A stretch of 64,000 bases of DNA from Opitutales bacterium (GCA_020831485.1 JAFIGG010000004.1:45760-109759); one strand, 5' to 3'. Counted from the first letter of the stretch, positions 25,530 to 36,100 are shown. Made by a program: numbers and translations. Notes: generated by a model from the letters alone, not told the origin.

Positions 25530-26894
25530 TTGAAATCGCCTTTCAGCTGTAAAACTGTCCCACAAGTGTTTTGCGGAATCTTTGCATGCATTCTGCTGAG
25601 CCCCGCCCTGCTACCCCATAACCTCGCAGCCGACCCCAGAGACGAAGAAATCCGCCTGCTGCGCCAGGAGCTCGAAGCACTCAGAGAACGTCTGGAGCGC
25701 CTGGAGCAGGCCGACAGCGACCGCGCCGCGGAACCTACCCGCCGAGGCCCGTCGAGGCCGCCAGCCAGCGATACTCCAGAGGATAGCAGCCCGATGATCG
25801 CTCAGGAATTAACGGAACCCCAGCCTCCGCTCCCAGCCGAAGAAGAGACGGCCGAGCCAGCCATTCGAATCACCGGCGCCCTGCGCTTCAACGCCTACCT
25901 GCGCGACTTCGATCGCGGCTCCAAAAACCGTAAAGGCGACAGCGGATTCGAGCTGTTTCGAATCGGTGTTCAAGGCAAGCAGGATGACTTCCTGATCTCC
26001 GCGGAATACCGCTTCTACCCCTACATGGACGTGCTTCACCACGGTTGGATCGGCTACGAGTTTGGCGAAGACCATCAGGCCATGCTGGGCGTCTCCCAGG
26101 TTCCCTTTGGCCTTTTGCCCTACGCGGCCCACAATTACTGGTTCGGGGTGCCCTACTACCTCGGCCTTGCCGACAACTACGCAATGGGCCTGCAGTATTT
26201 GAAAAAGACCGGTGACTGGGACCTCCATCTCGCCTTCTACAAAAACCCGGCGATCGAAGACGCAACCAACCTCAACCGCTACGCCTTTGGCGTTGTCCGG
26301 GTCGGCGATCAGCAGAACCAGCAATCCAATCAGCTCAACGCGCGTCTGGCGCGCACGCTTCAGACCCCTGAAGGCGACAGCCATGAAATCGGTCTATCTG
26401 CCCAGGCAGGTCAACTCTTCAATCAGGTCACCCAGCGCAACGGCAACCACTGGGCTCTGGCCGCCCATTGGGACGGCCGCATCCAGCGCTGGAACGCGCA
26501 GCTTCAATTGGCTCGCTATCAATTCAATCCCAAGAACCCGACTGGTGTTTCCGATCGTTTCATCACTTTGGGCGCATTGGCGGGCCACTACAATGCAGCC
26601 GCCGAAGGCACCGTCGCCGTCGCCAATCTGGCCTACACAGTGCCCCTGACCCAAACCTTCATCGACCAGCTGATCCTCTACAACAACTACTCCATTCTAA
26701 TGAAGGACGAGAGTGCCTTCCGCGACTCACAAATCAATACACTGGGTGCAGCGATTGGAATCGGCCCATTGTTCATGTATCTGGATTGGATTCAGGCCAA
26801 AAACATGCCCTATTTCGGAGACGGTTCCCTCGCGGATGAAGGCGAGTCCTCCTGGAAGGGACGCTTCAACTTCAACCTGGGTTATTACTGGTGA
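25530..26894 (+). CDS. Porin-like outer-membrane protein with N-terminal coiled coil
   Basis: The protein is 454 residues from a TTG start; a GTG at 25566 would give a more compact signal peptide (MFCGIFACILLSPALLPHNL, then AA) and may be the true start. After the signal comes a short coiled coil (EEIRLLRQELEALRERLERL), a Pro-rich linker to about residue 105, and a beta-barrel. The barrel has porin features such as ISAEYRFYPYMD, GVSQVPFGLLPYAAHNYWFG and the terminal FNFNLGYYW. The layout suggests the phosphate-selective (OprO/OprP-like) porin family. It overlaps the next gene by 4 bp, so the porin and a periplasmic binding protein are probably co-expressed. Confidence 0.8.
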   Translation: MKSPFSCKTVPQVFCGIFACILLSPALLPHNLAADPRDEEIRLLRQELEALRERLERLEQADSDRAAEPTRRGPSRPPASDTPEDSSPMIAQELTEPQPPLPAEEETAEPAIRITGALRFNAYLRDFDRGSKNRKGDSGFELFRIGVQGKQDDFLISAEYRFYPYMDVLHHGWIGYEFGEDHQAMLGVSQVPFGLLPYAAHNYWFGVPYYLGLADNYAMGLQYLKKTGDWDLHLAFYKNPAIEDATNLNRYAFGVVRVGDQQNQQSNQLNARLARTLQTPEGDSHEIGLSAQAGQLFNQVTQRNGNHWALAAHWDGRIQRWNAQLQLARYQFNPKNPTGVSDRFITLGALAGHYNAAAEGTVAVANLAYTVPLTQTFIDQLILYNNYSILMKDESAFRDSQINTLGAAIGIGPLFMYLDWIQAKNMPYFGDGSLADEGESSWKGRFNFNLGYYW

Positions 26895-27976
26895 ACGCCA
26901 AACGCTTATTGTCTATGGCCTCAGTGGCTGCCCTGCTGCCTCTGTGTGCCTTTGCCGAAACCCTGACCGTCGCCTCCTGGGGCGGAAGCTACCTGCGCAG
27001 TCAGATGCTCGGATTCATTCGTGACTTCGAAGAAGCCACCGGTGTGCGCGTCGAGATCGTCGAATACGCTGGCGGCATCGACCCCATCCGTTCGCAGGTA
27101 CGGTCCTACAATGTCCGCTGGGACGTAGTGGACCTGGAACTCTTTGATGCGATCCGCGCCAACGAAGAGGGTTTGCTTCTGGCCATCAATCCGGAAGACC
27201 TGGAGCCCGGCAGCGATGGAACCCCTCCGACCGAAGACTTCATCGATGGCAGCCTGTTTCCTTTTGGCGTCGGCAACATACTGTTCTCCATGGTTTTTGC
27301 CTACAATGAAGCCCACACGGAAAAGGACCCCACCTCTATCGCCGACTTCTTTGACCTGCGCAAATTTCCCGGCGAACGGGCCCTGCGACGCACGCCGGTA
27401 GCCAACCTGGAGTGGGCTCTGCTGGCAGATGGCGTTCCACCGGCCGAGGTCTATCCCACACTTGAAACTGATGTCGGACTCCAACGGGCCTTCCGAAAAC
27501 TGGACCGGATCAAAGCGGTCACGCGCTGGTGGACAGATGGTGAACAACCGGTCGCCTGGCTTGAAAGCGGCGACGTCGCCTTCGCCTCCCTCTACCATGG
27601 CCGGGCCTACAGCGCAGCCCAAAGGGGCTCTCCGCTTGCCATCCTCTGGGACCGCCAGATCACCTACAAAAACGTCTGGGGCATCCCCCGCAATGTCCGC
27701 AACCCCGAACTGGCCCTGAAGTTCGTCCGCTTCGCAACCTCAACCGAAAGTCTCGGCAAGCAGACCCGCTACATGCCCTACGGCCCCATGCGCCAATCAT
27801 CCCTTGAACTGGTCCCCGACGAAGTCCGCGCCTACCTCCCCACCAGCGACGGCAAACTCGAGCAAGCCTTTACCAGCGACCCAGCCTGGTGGTCCAAAAA
27901 CCTGGAGCGCATCCAGCCCCGCTTTGACCGCTGGCTAAGAACTCCCACCCAAGTCCCCGAACGCCTGCGTCGATGA
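26891..27976 (+). CDS. Extracellular solute-binding protein (polyamine/PotD-like)
   Basis: The protein is 361 residues from GTG, overlapping the porin stop (GTGA). Signal peptide (LLSMASVAALLPLCAFAE), then a family-1 type binding fold: LTVASWGGSYLRSQ near the N terminus, DVVDLELFDAIRANEEGLLL, and GNILFSMVFAYNE. The general pattern is that of spermidine/putrescine and Fe-type binding proteins. No permease or ATPase gene lies adjacent, so it is an orphan whose partner, if any, is elsewhere. A porin, binding protein pair would form an uptake route from the outside to the periplasm. The substrate is unknown. Confidence 0.85.
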   Translation: MNAKRLLSMASVAALLPLCAFAETLTVASWGGSYLRSQMLGFIRDFEEATGVRVEIVEYAGGIDPIRSQVRSYNVRWDVVDLELFDAIRANEEGLLLAINPEDLEPGSDGTPPTEDFIDGSLFPFGVGNILFSMVFAYNEAHTEKDPTSIADFFDLRKFPGERALRRTPVANLEWALLADGVPPAEVYPTLETDVGLQRAFRKLDRIKAVTRWWTDGEQPVAWLESGDVAFASLYHGRAYSAAQRGSPLAILWDRQITYKNVWGIPRNVRNPELALKFVRFATSTESLGKQTRYMPYGPMRQSSLELVPDEVRAYLPTSDGKLEQAFTSDPAWWSKNLERIQPRFDRWLRTPTQVPERLRR

Positions 27977-28014
27977 GTAGCAAATCAGGCAGGTCAGTCT
28001 CGCCGATAAGGTGG

Positions 28015-28035
28015 GGCGGTCTCGCCGAGACCGCC
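28015..28035. repeat. Dispersed palindromic GC hairpin
   Basis: GGCGGTCTCG, C, CGAGACCGCC: a perfect inverted repeat, 38 nt after the solute-binding-protein stop. It shares the core layout GGCGG-N-CTCG-x-CGAG-N-CCGCC with 31567 and 47191. Confidence 0.75.
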
Positions 28036-28060
28036 GGTGATCAAGAAAACCCAACCGATC

Positions 28061-28096
28061 GTGGACAAAGTGGACGGGGTGGACGCTGTGGACTGG
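28061..28096. repeat. GTGGACNNN 9-bp tandem array
   Basis: Four units with exact 9-bp period: GTGGACAAA, GTGGACGGG, GTGGACGCT, GTGGACTGG. The array is just downstream of the 28015 hairpin and upstream of the nitroreductase. A reading frame from 28037 runs through it into the nitroreductase, but it is unlikely to be coding. Confidence 0.8.
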
Positions 28097-28159
28097 GGAA
28101 GTCGGCTCTCCGCCAACCAGGGCTCGACATTCGTCGCCGGCCCCCAGACACTCTCGGAT

Positions 28160-28753
28160 ATGGATGATCCTTCATCGACCGAAGCAATTCTCCGCGATCT
28201 AATTCGCAGTCGGCGTAGTATCAAGCCTCGGCTGTTCAATGGGCGGCGGATTGAGGACGGGGTAGTCCGGGGGCTGATCGAAGATGCCTGTTGGGCTCCG
28301 ACGCATGGGCTGACGCAGCCCTGGCGCTTTCATGTTTTCAGCGACGCTGCCTTGGAGCGGCTGGCAGACTTTCGTCAGGAATGGTACCGCGATCATACGC
28401 CGCCGGAAGCCTTTGATCCGAATAAGTTCGATCGCCTGCGCGAGAACCTGATTCAGACTTCGCACGCGGTGCTGCTCTGTGTGCATGTTGATCCCGAAGG
28501 GCCTATTCCCGAAATCGAGGAGATCGAAGCCGTTGCCTGCGCGGCGCAAAACCTGATGCTCAGCGCGCATGCCCAAGGCATTCAATGCTTCTGGGGCAGC
28601 GGGGCAGAAACCTATACAGCCGAACACCACGCATTTCTCGGCCTCGGTCCCAGCGAACGTTGCCTGGGAACGCTCTACCTAGGATACAGCGACCGGCGCG
28701 CGCCTAAATCGAAACGCTTGCCCGTCGAACAACGCTTGGTCTGGCACAGCTAG
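28160..28753 (+). CDS. Nitroreductase-family oxidoreductase
   Basis: The protein is 197 residues from ATG 28160 (MDDPSSTEAILRDLIRSRRS). Nitroreductase fold with FMN-contact features RSRRSIKPRLFNG, ACWAPTHGLTQPWRFHVF and the C-terminal LGLGPSERCLGTLYLGYSD. These enzymes use NAD(P)H to reduce nitro groups or quinones; the natural substrate here is unknown. An upstream extension to 28037 is rejected because it passes through the GTGGACNNN array. The gene is 25 bp before gltS and may be co-transcribed. Confidence 0.88.
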   Translation: MDDPSSTEAILRDLIRSRRSIKPRLFNGRRIEDGVVRGLIEDACWAPTHGLTQPWRFHVFSDAALERLADFRQEWYRDHTPPEAFDPNKFDRLRENLIQTSHAVLLCVHVDPEGPIPEIEEIEAVACAAQNLMLSAHAQGIQCFWGSGAETYTAEHHAFLGLGPSERCLGTLYLGYSDRRAPKSKRLPVEQRLVWHS

Positions 28754-28778
28754 GAACGACCCCTTTGTACCCAAAATC

Positions 28779-30164
28779 ATGAATGACATCTTCGCCGCCT
28801 TACTCCTTATTGGAATTCTAATTGTCGCCGCAAAATGGATACGCCGTCGCGTTTCCGTGCTGCAGCGCCTTTTTCTGCCCAGCTCCATCATCGGCGGCAC
28901 TCTAGCCTTGCTTCTGGGACCACAGGTCATCGGTAGGTTCTTTAATGATGAGCATTGGATGGCCCAGGGCTTTTGGAGTGAAGGCGTGCTCGAAACCTGG
29001 TCCGCCCTGCCTGGGCTCCTGATCAGCGTGGTCTTTGCGGCACTGTTTCTCGGCAAACCGCTGCCGAATATTCAGGCGATCTGGAAAAAGGCCGGGCCTA
29101 TGGTTGCGCATGGACAGGCATTGGCCTGGGGCCAATATGTGGTAGGGCTACTGCTAGCGGTGTTTCTCATCGTGCCGATCTGGAACACCAGTCCACTTGC
29201 CGGGGCCTTGATTGAGATCGGTTTCGAAGGTGGGCACGGCACTGCGGCGGGACTAGGCGAAACCTTCCGTGAACTTGGCTTCGCCGACGGCGCGGACATG
29301 GCCCTCGGCCTGGCAACGATAGGTGTGGTCGCCGGGGTCATCCTCGGCACTCTGGCAATCAATTGGGCGGTATGGAAGGGCCACATCGAGCCACCGAACC
29401 GGGATCCCAAAGAAGATGAATCCATCACCGAACACGAAAACCGTGAACCGGCCGACAAACCGACTTTCAGTGATCGGTCGATTGAACCCCTTTCCATCCA
29501 CCTTGGCTTCGTCGCCATATCCATCGGACTCGGCTGGCTGATCCTCGAAAGCATGGTATGGCTCGAAAGGCATTTGCTAATGCCACTGGGATGGCCGGAA
29601 CTGTTGAGCCACGTGCCCCTCTTTCCCCTGGCCATGATTGGCGGAGTCATTGTGCAAATGCTCTCGGGTCGCCTGAACTACGCCTGGATGATCGACCGCG
29701 AACTGATGAACCGGATTTCCGGGACCGCCCTCGACATCCTCATTGTCGCCGCGCTTGGAGCCCTGTCACTGGAAGCTATTGGCAGCAACGCGGGGCCCTT
29801 TGTGCTGCTCGCCATAGGCGGCATCGCCTGGAACCTGTTTGGCTTTTTCGTGCTCGCCCGCTGGATGTTCCCAAAGGACTGGGCCCCCAACGGCCTTGCC
29901 AACTTCGGCCAGGGTATTGGCATGACCGTTGTTGGTCTGCTACTCGTCCGCATGAGCGACCCCCATAACCGCTCTGGTGCGATGGAGGCCTTCGGCTACA
30001 AACAGCTCCTGTTTGAACCCATCGTCGGTGGTGGCCTGTTCACCGCGGCTTCCCTCCCACTTATCTATCAGTTTGGCCCAGTTCCCGTGCTCATCGGAGT
30101 AACCGCAATGATGTTCTTCTGGCTGGCCTTTGGGCTCTGGCAATTCAGGCCTGTGGGCAAGTAG
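28779..30164 (+). CDS. Sodium/glutamate symporter, GltS-type
   Basis: A polytopic inner-membrane protein of 461 residues. The family fingerprint IGFEGGHGTAAGLGETF lies near residues 148-164, preceded by SSIIGGTLALLLGPQVIG and followed by long hydrophobic helices. A hydrophilic cytoplasmic loop near 205-235 (NRDPKEDESITEHENREPAD) separates two halves, as in GltS inverted-repeat transporters. Expected to import glutamate with sodium. Sodium coupling would link it to the Mrp antiporter operon further along, though that is inference. A GTGGACNNN array follows its stop. Confidence 0.85.
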   Translation: MNDIFAALLLIGILIVAAKWIRRRVSVLQRLFLPSSIIGGTLALLLGPQVIGRFFNDEHWMAQGFWSEGVLETWSALPGLLISVVFAALFLGKPLPNIQAIWKKAGPMVAHGQALAWGQYVVGLLLAVFLIVPIWNTSPLAGALIEIGFEGGHGTAAGLGETFRELGFADGADMALGLATIGVVAGVILGTLAINWAVWKGHIEPPNRDPKEDESITEHENREPADKPTFSDRSIEPLSIHLGFVAISIGLGWLILESMVWLERHLLMPLGWPELLSHVPLFPLAMIGGVIVQMLSGRLNYAWMIDRELMNRISGTALDILIVAALGALSLEAIGSNAGPFVLLAIGGIAWNLFGFFVLARWMFPKDWAPNGLANFGQGIGMTVVGLLLVRMSDPHNRSGAMEAFGYKQLLFEPIVGGGLFTAASLPLIYQFGPVPVLIGVTAMMFFWLAFGLWQFRPVGK

Positions 30165-30184
30165 TGGCGGTTTAGAGGGATCTG

Positions 30185-30221
30185 GTGGACCAAAGTGGAC
30201 AGGGTGGACGGAGTGGACGAG
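30185..30221. repeat. GTGGACNNN 9-bp tandem array
   Basis: GTGGAC at 30185, then after a 10-bp step GTGGACAGG, GTGGACGGA, GTGGACGAG. It starts 21 nt after the gltS stop. 30194-30218 is identical to 12706-12730. Confidence 0.8.
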
Positions 30222-30236
30222 ATGTTTGAGAGCCGT

Positions 30237-30767
30237 CTACAGCTGTAATTCCGGGTTCACAACGATGCTGGAATTCAAGACGATTTCGCGCCAGAGGCCG
30301 AAGCGTTCCATGCTGCAGCTGTCGGTTTTGCAGTTGTAGGAAAGGCTGTAGATTGCATCCGGTCCCTTCATGAAGCGGACGATTGAGTTCTGGCCGATGA
30401 CCTCGCTGCTGTAGACGAAGGCAATCGCCTCATCGGCATCTTCGATGCGCTCGATCTGAATGTCTTCATCCTCGGCTTTAAGGCCTTGATACCAGGCTTC
30501 GACAAAACGTTCGAAGCCGAGGTCGTTGAACAGAATCTGCTGCACCAGCAGTTCGGTCCATTCACTGATTTCATGTCCGACTGGGACCATTTCAATCAGG
30601 ATGCCGCCCTCGCCTTCGCTCATGTTCTGCGGCTCCCACTGGACCGGGTCGGCCTGGAGAGCGAAGCCAACGGCCTTTTCTGGTTCCGGCAGTTCGGTTC
30701 TGGTCGTTTCACAACCAGTCAGCGTTATTATCAGGAGGGCGGGTAGGATAAGGATGCCTGTCTTCAT
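30237..30767 (-). CDS. Hypothetical lipoprotein
   Basis: The protein is 176 residues from ATG 30767. MKTGILILPALLIITLTGC is a lipoprotein signal with lipobox LTGC (C19); the longer frame to 30953 would overlap the ppa start region. The mature part is acidic, with phrases EMVPVGHEISEWTELLVQQI and FVYSSEVIGQNSIVRFMKGP. The folding pattern suggests a small alpha/beta periplasmic domain, but no family is recognised. Divergent from the pyrophosphatase gene. Confidence 0.65.
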   Translation of the reverse strand: MKTGILILPALLIITLTGCETTRTELPEPEKAVGFALQADPVQWEPQNMSEGEGGILIEMVPVGHEISEWTELLVQQILFNDLGFERFVEAWYQGLKAEDEDIQIERIEDADEAIAFVYSSEVIGQNSIVRFMKGPDAIYSLSYNCKTDSCSMERFGLWREIVLNSSIVVNPELQL

Positions 30768-30874
30768 GTTTCTAATATAAAGTGAAGGAAAACAAGTTAG
30801 CAGAGATTCCCGTGTCGTGCAACGATACGACCTGAAGACTTGAAAGCGGATGGTCATTGGCCATACTGAAATGC

Positions 30875-31474
30875 ATGGAATTCTACCGCTGGCGACCGCA
30901 TCCCTGGCATGGTCTGGAAGTTGGACCCAAGCCGCCTGAGATCGTAAACGCATATCTGGAACTCACCCCTTTTGACTCGATGAAGTATGAGGTGGACAAA
31001 AAGACAGGCTACCTGCGCATCGACCGCCCGCAGTCCGGTTCCTCCCTGCCACCCTGCTCCTACGGCTTCATTCCACAAACCTACGCCGCTGATCGGGTGG
31101 CCAAGCTCTCAGAGACTGGCGACAAAGGCGACGGCGATCCGCTCGACATCTGCCTGATTTCCGAAATGCCGATCAATCGCGCCGAGGTCATTGTCAGAGC
31201 CCGGGTGCTCGGCGGCTTTTGCATGATTGATGACGGCGCGGTGGACGACAAAATCATCGCCGTTCTGGACAACGACAAAATCTGGGGCGAAGCACGCGAC
31301 ATCAAAGACCTACCTGCCGGCCTGATGGAACGCCTGCAGCACTACTTTTCCACTTACAAACTCGATTCCTTTCAGCAATCACCCGTTAAGCTGGAAGAGC
31401 CCTACGGAGCTAAGAAAGCGCAGGAAGTGATCCTCGCATCGATGAAGGATTACGAGGAGCATTTTCCGCGATAG
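30875..31474 (+). CDS. ppa: Inorganic pyrophosphatase, family I
   Basis: The protein is 199 residues from ATG 30875 ([18 protein letters not shown]); a TTG at 30857 is a weaker alternative. The family I signature [10 protein letters not shown] is present, with further acidic metal ligands in [11 protein letters not shown]. The N-terminal PWHGLEVG resembles soluble family I enzymes of Verrucomicrobia and eukaryote-like lineages, though I cannot test this. It hydrolyses PPi to phosphate in the cytoplasm. Three hairpins lie directly downstream. Confidence 0.95.
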   Translation: MEFYRWRPHPWHGLEVGPKPPEIVNAYLELTPFDSMKYEVDKKTGYLRIDRPQSGSSLPPCSYGFIPQTYAADRVAKLSETGDKGDGDPLDICLISEMPINRAEVIVRARVLGGFCMIDDGAVDDKIIAVLDNDKIWGEARDIKDLPAGLMERLQHYFSTYKLDSFQQSPVKLEEPYGAKKAQEVILASMKDYEEHFPR

Positions 31475-31486
31475 AAAAAAGGGGGC

Positions 31487-31592
31487 GGCGGACGCCTCGT
31501 CCGCCCCATTCAAGTAAATCGTATGGGCGCGGGGACGCGCCCACCCCGGATGGGAGGGGGAATCGCGGCGGCCTCGGCGAGGCCGCCCTACC
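31487..31592. repeat. Cluster of three dispersed GC hairpins between ppa and gltD
   Basis: Hairpin 1 (31487-31505): GGCGGACG, CCT, CGTCCGCC. Hairpin 2 (31525-31542): GGGCGCG, GGGA, CGCGCCC. Hairpin 3 (31567-31587): GGCGGCCTCG, G, CGAGGCCGCC. The 28 bp at 31565-31592 containing hairpin 3 are identical to 47189-47216. The cluster fills the gap between two convergent genes. Confidence 0.85.
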
Positions 31593-31603
31593 CTTTTATT
31601 GAA

Positions 31604-33121
31604 TCAGGGAAGATTCGTTGCGCCCATCAGGAAGCGATCGACTTCGCGGGCACAGCCGCGGCCTTCATTGATGGCCCAGACGACGAGGCTCTGGCCGCGG
31701 CGCATGTCGCCGGCAGCGAAGACGCCGTCGACGCCGGTGCGGTAGACCTCGTGGTCGGCTTTGACGTTGCTGCGGGCATCGGTTTCGAGACCGAATTTTT
31801 CGATGACCTGCTGCTCAGGACCACGGAAGCCCAGGGCAAACAGAGCCAACTGGCAGGGAAGCACCTGCTCACTGCCTTCGACTTCAACCGGGGCCATGCG
31901 GCCGTCGGCATTCTTCTCCCACTTGATGTCGACAATGCGCAAACCGGTGAGCTTGCCCTGCTCGTCTTTGACGAACTCTTTGGTATTCACCTCGTAACGA
32001 CGGGGATCCGCACCAAAACGCTCTTTGGCTTCGGTCTGGCCATAGTCCAAGCGGTAAATTTTGGGCCATTCTGGCCAGGGATTGCTGGCGTCCCGCTCTG
32101 CCGGAGGACGCGGCATAATCTCCAGCTGAGTCACCGAACGACAGCCGTGGCGCAAAGAGGTACCCACACAGTCGGTACCGGTATCGCCGCCACCGATGAC
32201 CATAACATCCTTATCCTTTGCCGTGATCGGCGCGCCTTGAGGCACGCCGTCGGCACCAGCGGAATCGCTGTCGAGGATCGCCTTGGTATTCCCCCGCAGA
32301 AAATCCATGGCAAAGTGTATACCCTCGGCATCGCGACCGGGAACCTTGGCGAGAAAGTCATTGGGTTGGGTCGCCCCGCAGCAGAGCACAACTGAATCGA
32401 ACTCATTGCGCAGGCGCTCGACACTCCAGTCCTCGTCCTTGCCAATAAATACATTGCAGACGAACTCAATGCCTTCCTGCTCCATGACATTGATCCGGCG
32501 CTCGACCACGTCCTTCTTATCGAGCTTCATGTTCGGAATGCCATACATCAGCAGGCCGCCCGGGCGGTCATCGCGTTCAAAGACCGTCACCTGGTGTCCG
32601 GCTTTGTTAAGCTGGTCGGCGCAGGACAGTCCCGCGGGACCCGAACCGACAACCGCAACGCGTTTGCCGGTGCGCTTCTGCGGTGGATTCGGCACCACCC
32701 AGCCTTCTTCCCAGGCACGGTCAATGATCGAACATTCGATGTTCTTGATCGCGACCGGCGGTTTGATCACGCCGAGCACGCAGGAACCCTCACAGGGTGC
32801 CGGACAGACACGGCCCGTGAATTCCGGGAAGTTGTTGGTTTTCCACAAGCGCTGAGCCGCGTCCTTCCAGCGTCCCCGATAAACGAGGTCGTTGAACTCC
32901 GGGATCAGGTTGTTGATGGGACAGCCGCTGGCCATGCCCGACAAAGTGATGCCGGTGTGGCAGTACGGCGTGCCGCAATCCATGCAGCGGGCGCCTTGTG
33001 CCTGCAGTGCTTCCGTATTGTGGTGTTCGTGAATCTCGCGCCAGTCTTTGAGGCGCTTGATTGGGTCGCGATCGCTGATAGTCTTGCGATCGATTTCGAG
33101 AAATCCGGTTGGTTTACCCAT
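31604..33121 (-). CDS. gltD: Glutamate synthase small (beta) subunit
   Basis: The protein is 505 residues from ATG 33121 ([14 protein letters not shown]); the longer frame to 33337 runs back into gltB. The N-terminal domain has the cysteines for [4Fe-4S] binding ([29 protein letters not shown]). Then come a FAD site ([20 protein letters not shown]) and an NADPH site ([13 protein letters not shown]). The C-terminal [20 protein letters not shown] segment ([13 protein letters not shown]) is also typical. It feeds electrons from NADPH to GltB for conversion of glutamine plus 2-oxoglutarate to two glutamates. It follows gltB after a 37-bp gap. Confidence 0.97.
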   Translation of the reverse strand: MGKPTGFLEIDRKTISDRDPIKRLKDWREIHEHHNTEALQAQGARCMDCGTPYCHTGITLSGMASGCPINNLIPEFNDLVYRGRWKDAAQRLWKTNNFPEFTGRVCPAPCEGSCVLGVIKPPVAIKNIECSIIDRAWEEGWVVPNPPQKRTGKRVAVVGSGPAGLSCADQLNKAGHQVTVFERDDRPGGLLMYGIPNMKLDKKDVVERRINVMEQEGIEFVCNVFIGKDEDWSVERLRNEFDSVVLCCGATQPNDFLAKVPGRDAEGIHFAMDFLRGNTKAILDSDSAGADGVPQGAPITAKDKDVMVIGGGDTGTDCVGTSLRHGCRSVTQLEIMPRPPAERDASNPWPEWPKIYRLDYGQTEAKERFGADPRRYEVNTKEFVKDEQGKLTGLRIVDIKWEKNADGRMAPVEVEGSEQVLPCQLALFALGFRGPEQQVIEKFGLETDARSNVKADHEVYRTGVDGVFAAGDMRRGQSLVVWAINEGRGCAREVDRFLMGATNLP

Positions 33122-33158
33122 TGATCTAAAAATATTCGATGTGAGGAGGCAGGGTTTA

Positions 33159-36100
33159 TTAGTGGCCGACTTTGGCGTTCTCTTCGAAGGCGGCAATGAC
33201 CGCATCCTCTCCGGAGAGACCGCTCTCGCGAGCCTTTTTCTGGGCGAGCAGCACCCGTTCGTAGTCGGCGGGCAGGACTTTGACAAAGTGCGCACGCGCA
33301 TTCTCCCAATCGGCGAGAACGGCACGGCCTTTGGCACTGTTGGTCCATTCGACGTGTTTTTCGATGCGCTCCCGAACCGACTGAATCTCTTCGTCCTCGC
33401 ATTCGATCAGTTGGTAAAGGTTGACCATCTCTGCATTGAGGTCCTTGGAAAAAACACCCTTTGGATCGTAGACGTAGGCAATCCCGCCGCTCATTCCAGC
33501 CGCGAAGTTGCGCCCGGTGCGGCCGAGGACCACAACGGAACCACCGGTCATGTATTCACAACCATGGTCACCCACACCTTCGATCACGGCATGCACCCCA
33601 CTGTTGCGCACGCAGAAACGCTCTCCAGCCACACCCGCGATGAAGGCTTCACCAGCAGTTGCACCGTAAAAACAGGTATTGCCAACAATGATGCTCTCGT
33701 CGGCCACGAAGTCCTTGTGTGCATTGCGCGGAGGATAGACGACGATGCGGCCGCCCGAAAGGCCCTTGCCGCAGTAGTCGTTGGTATCACCCTCAACTTC
33801 GAGAGTCATGCCCTTGGGCGTGAAGGCACCCAGGCTTTGACCAGCACAGCCAGTAAACTTGAGGTGGATTGTTCCATCCGGAAGCCCATCCGGGCCCAAA
33901 TGGCGACTAATTTCAGATCCGGTAATCGTACCGGCAACCCGGTCGGTGTTGACGATCGGCAGGTCGAGCTTGACCTTTTCACCCTTCTCGATGGCCGCTT
34001 TGCAGGCCGGGAGGATGGTGGTCATGTCCAAGGTCTTTTCGATGCCGTGATCCTGCTTCATCTGGCAGTAGGTGCCGACTTCGGGACCGAGGTCCGGACG
34101 ATACAGCAGCTTGGAGTAATCCAATCCCTTTGCCTTGTAGTGTTCAATGCCTTGACGCATGTTCAGGCGGTCCGTGCGGCCAACCATTTCGTTGATCGTG
34201 CGGAAGCCGAGCTTGGCCATGACTTCGCGCAGTTCCTCGGCAACGAAGGTCATGAAGTTCACTACGTGATCCGCAGCCCCACCAAAGTTTTTGCGCAGGG
34301 TTTCATTCTGCGTGGCAATCCCCACCGGGCAGGTGTTCTTGTGGCAGACGCGCATCATCAAGCAGCCCAGCGAAACCAGTGGTCCGGTGGCAAAACCAAA
34401 CTCTTCGGCACCGAGCAAACAGGCAATGGCGACATCGCGACCAGTCTTCAACTGACCGTCGGTTTCCACCACCACACGACTGCGCAGGTCATTCAGCAGG
34501 AGGGTCTGGTGCGTTTCCGCCAACCCGAGTTCCCAGGGGCAACCCGCGTGCTGGATTGATGAGCGCGGGCTTGCGCCCGTGCCGCCGTCGTAGCCGGAAA
34601 TCAGAATCACATCCGCCTTGGCCTTGGCCACACCGGAAGCAATCGTTCCAACACCGACAGCGGACACCAGTTTCACGTTCACCCGTGCATGGTGGTTCGC
34701 GTTCTTGAGGTCGAAAATCAGCTCTGCGAGATCCTCAATCGAATAGATATCGTGGTGAGGCGGAGGCGAAATCAGTCCGACCCCGGGAGTGGTCCCGCGC
34801 ACGCGGGCAATTTCCGGGAAAACCTTTGTCCCCGGCAACTCACCGCCCTCGCCGGGCTTGGCACCCTGGCACACCTTGATCTGTAATTCATCCGAATTGA
34901 CCAGGTAATAGCTGGTGACCCCGAAGCGACCGCTGGCGACCTGCTTGATCGCACTGCGCTTGGAATCGCCATTGGCCATGGGCTTGAAGCGCTCATAGTC
35001 TTCGCCACCTTCACCGGTGTTCGATTTACCGCCGAGGCGGTTCATGGCAATGGCCAGAGATTCGTGGGTCTCCTTGGAAATCGAGCCGTAGGACATCGCA
35101 CCGGTTTTGAAGCGCTTAACGATCGACTCAACCGATTCGACTTCTTCAATCGGAATCGATTTTTTCGGATCGAAATTGAATTCCATCAAGCCCCGCAGCG
35201 TGTACAGGTCACGGCTTTGGTCGTCGACCAGGCGGGAATACTCGGAGAAGATTTTCCGACTGCCCAAACGTGCGGACTTCTGCAACAGGTGGATCGCTTC
35301 CGGGCTGAAGAGGTGGCGTTCGCCGCCCTTGCGCCACTGATAGGCGCCACCCGGATCCAGCTCGTCGTTTTCAACCTCGCGGTCCTTGAAAGCCGAGTCG
35401 TGGCGCAGCTTCACCTCGCGGGAAATCACGTCCATACCGATGCCCTCGACGCGGGAAGCGGTCCAGGTGAAATAGCGGTCGATCACATTGCTGCTTATGC
35501 CAACTGCCTCAAAAATCTGAGCGCCCCGGTAACTGGCGACCGTCGAGATCCCCATCTTGGACATGGTCTTAATCACACCCTTGATCGAGCCCTTGAGGTA
35601 ATTCTGGACCGCCTTGTCGGGGTCCATCTTCAGCTCATCGGTGTCTATAAGCGCCTTGATACTGTCGATCGCAAGGTAAGGATTCACCGCGTCGACGCCA
35701 TAGCCAAGCAGGACTGCAAAATGATGCACTTCACGCGGTTCCGCGGATTCGAGAATAATTGAGACCTGGGAGCGTTTGCCGCGACGAATCAAATGGTGGT
35801 GCAGGCCTGCGACCGCCATGAGCGCCGGAATCGGTGAGCGACGCGAGTCGACCTTGCGGTCTGAAAGTATCAACAAGTTGGCACCTTCCCGGATGGCTGC
35901 ATCCGCCGCCTCACACAGGTTGTTCATCGCCCGTTCGAGTCCACGGCCCGTCACCTCATTGACCTTGTGGAAGTCCACCATGTCGGTGCGGCCGCTTTTA
36001 CCCGGCAGCAAACCGCCGGCAAGGCCCGGTTCATTCATCTCCGGACGAAAAAGAATCGGCAGAGTAATGGAACGGAAGCCCGGCTTGTCGATCTTGCGCA

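Noticed and set aside
25409..25591. Possible SAM riboswitch upstream of metX
   Set aside because: I looked on the minus strand for SAM-I, SAM-II and SAM/SAH core sequences and found none. An AAGGG/CCCTT pairing exists but the rest does not fit any class.
28037..28159. N-terminal extension of the nitroreductase
   Set aside because: The extension would be translated from the GTGGACNNN array and has no likeness to the family. ATG 28160 gives the normal start.
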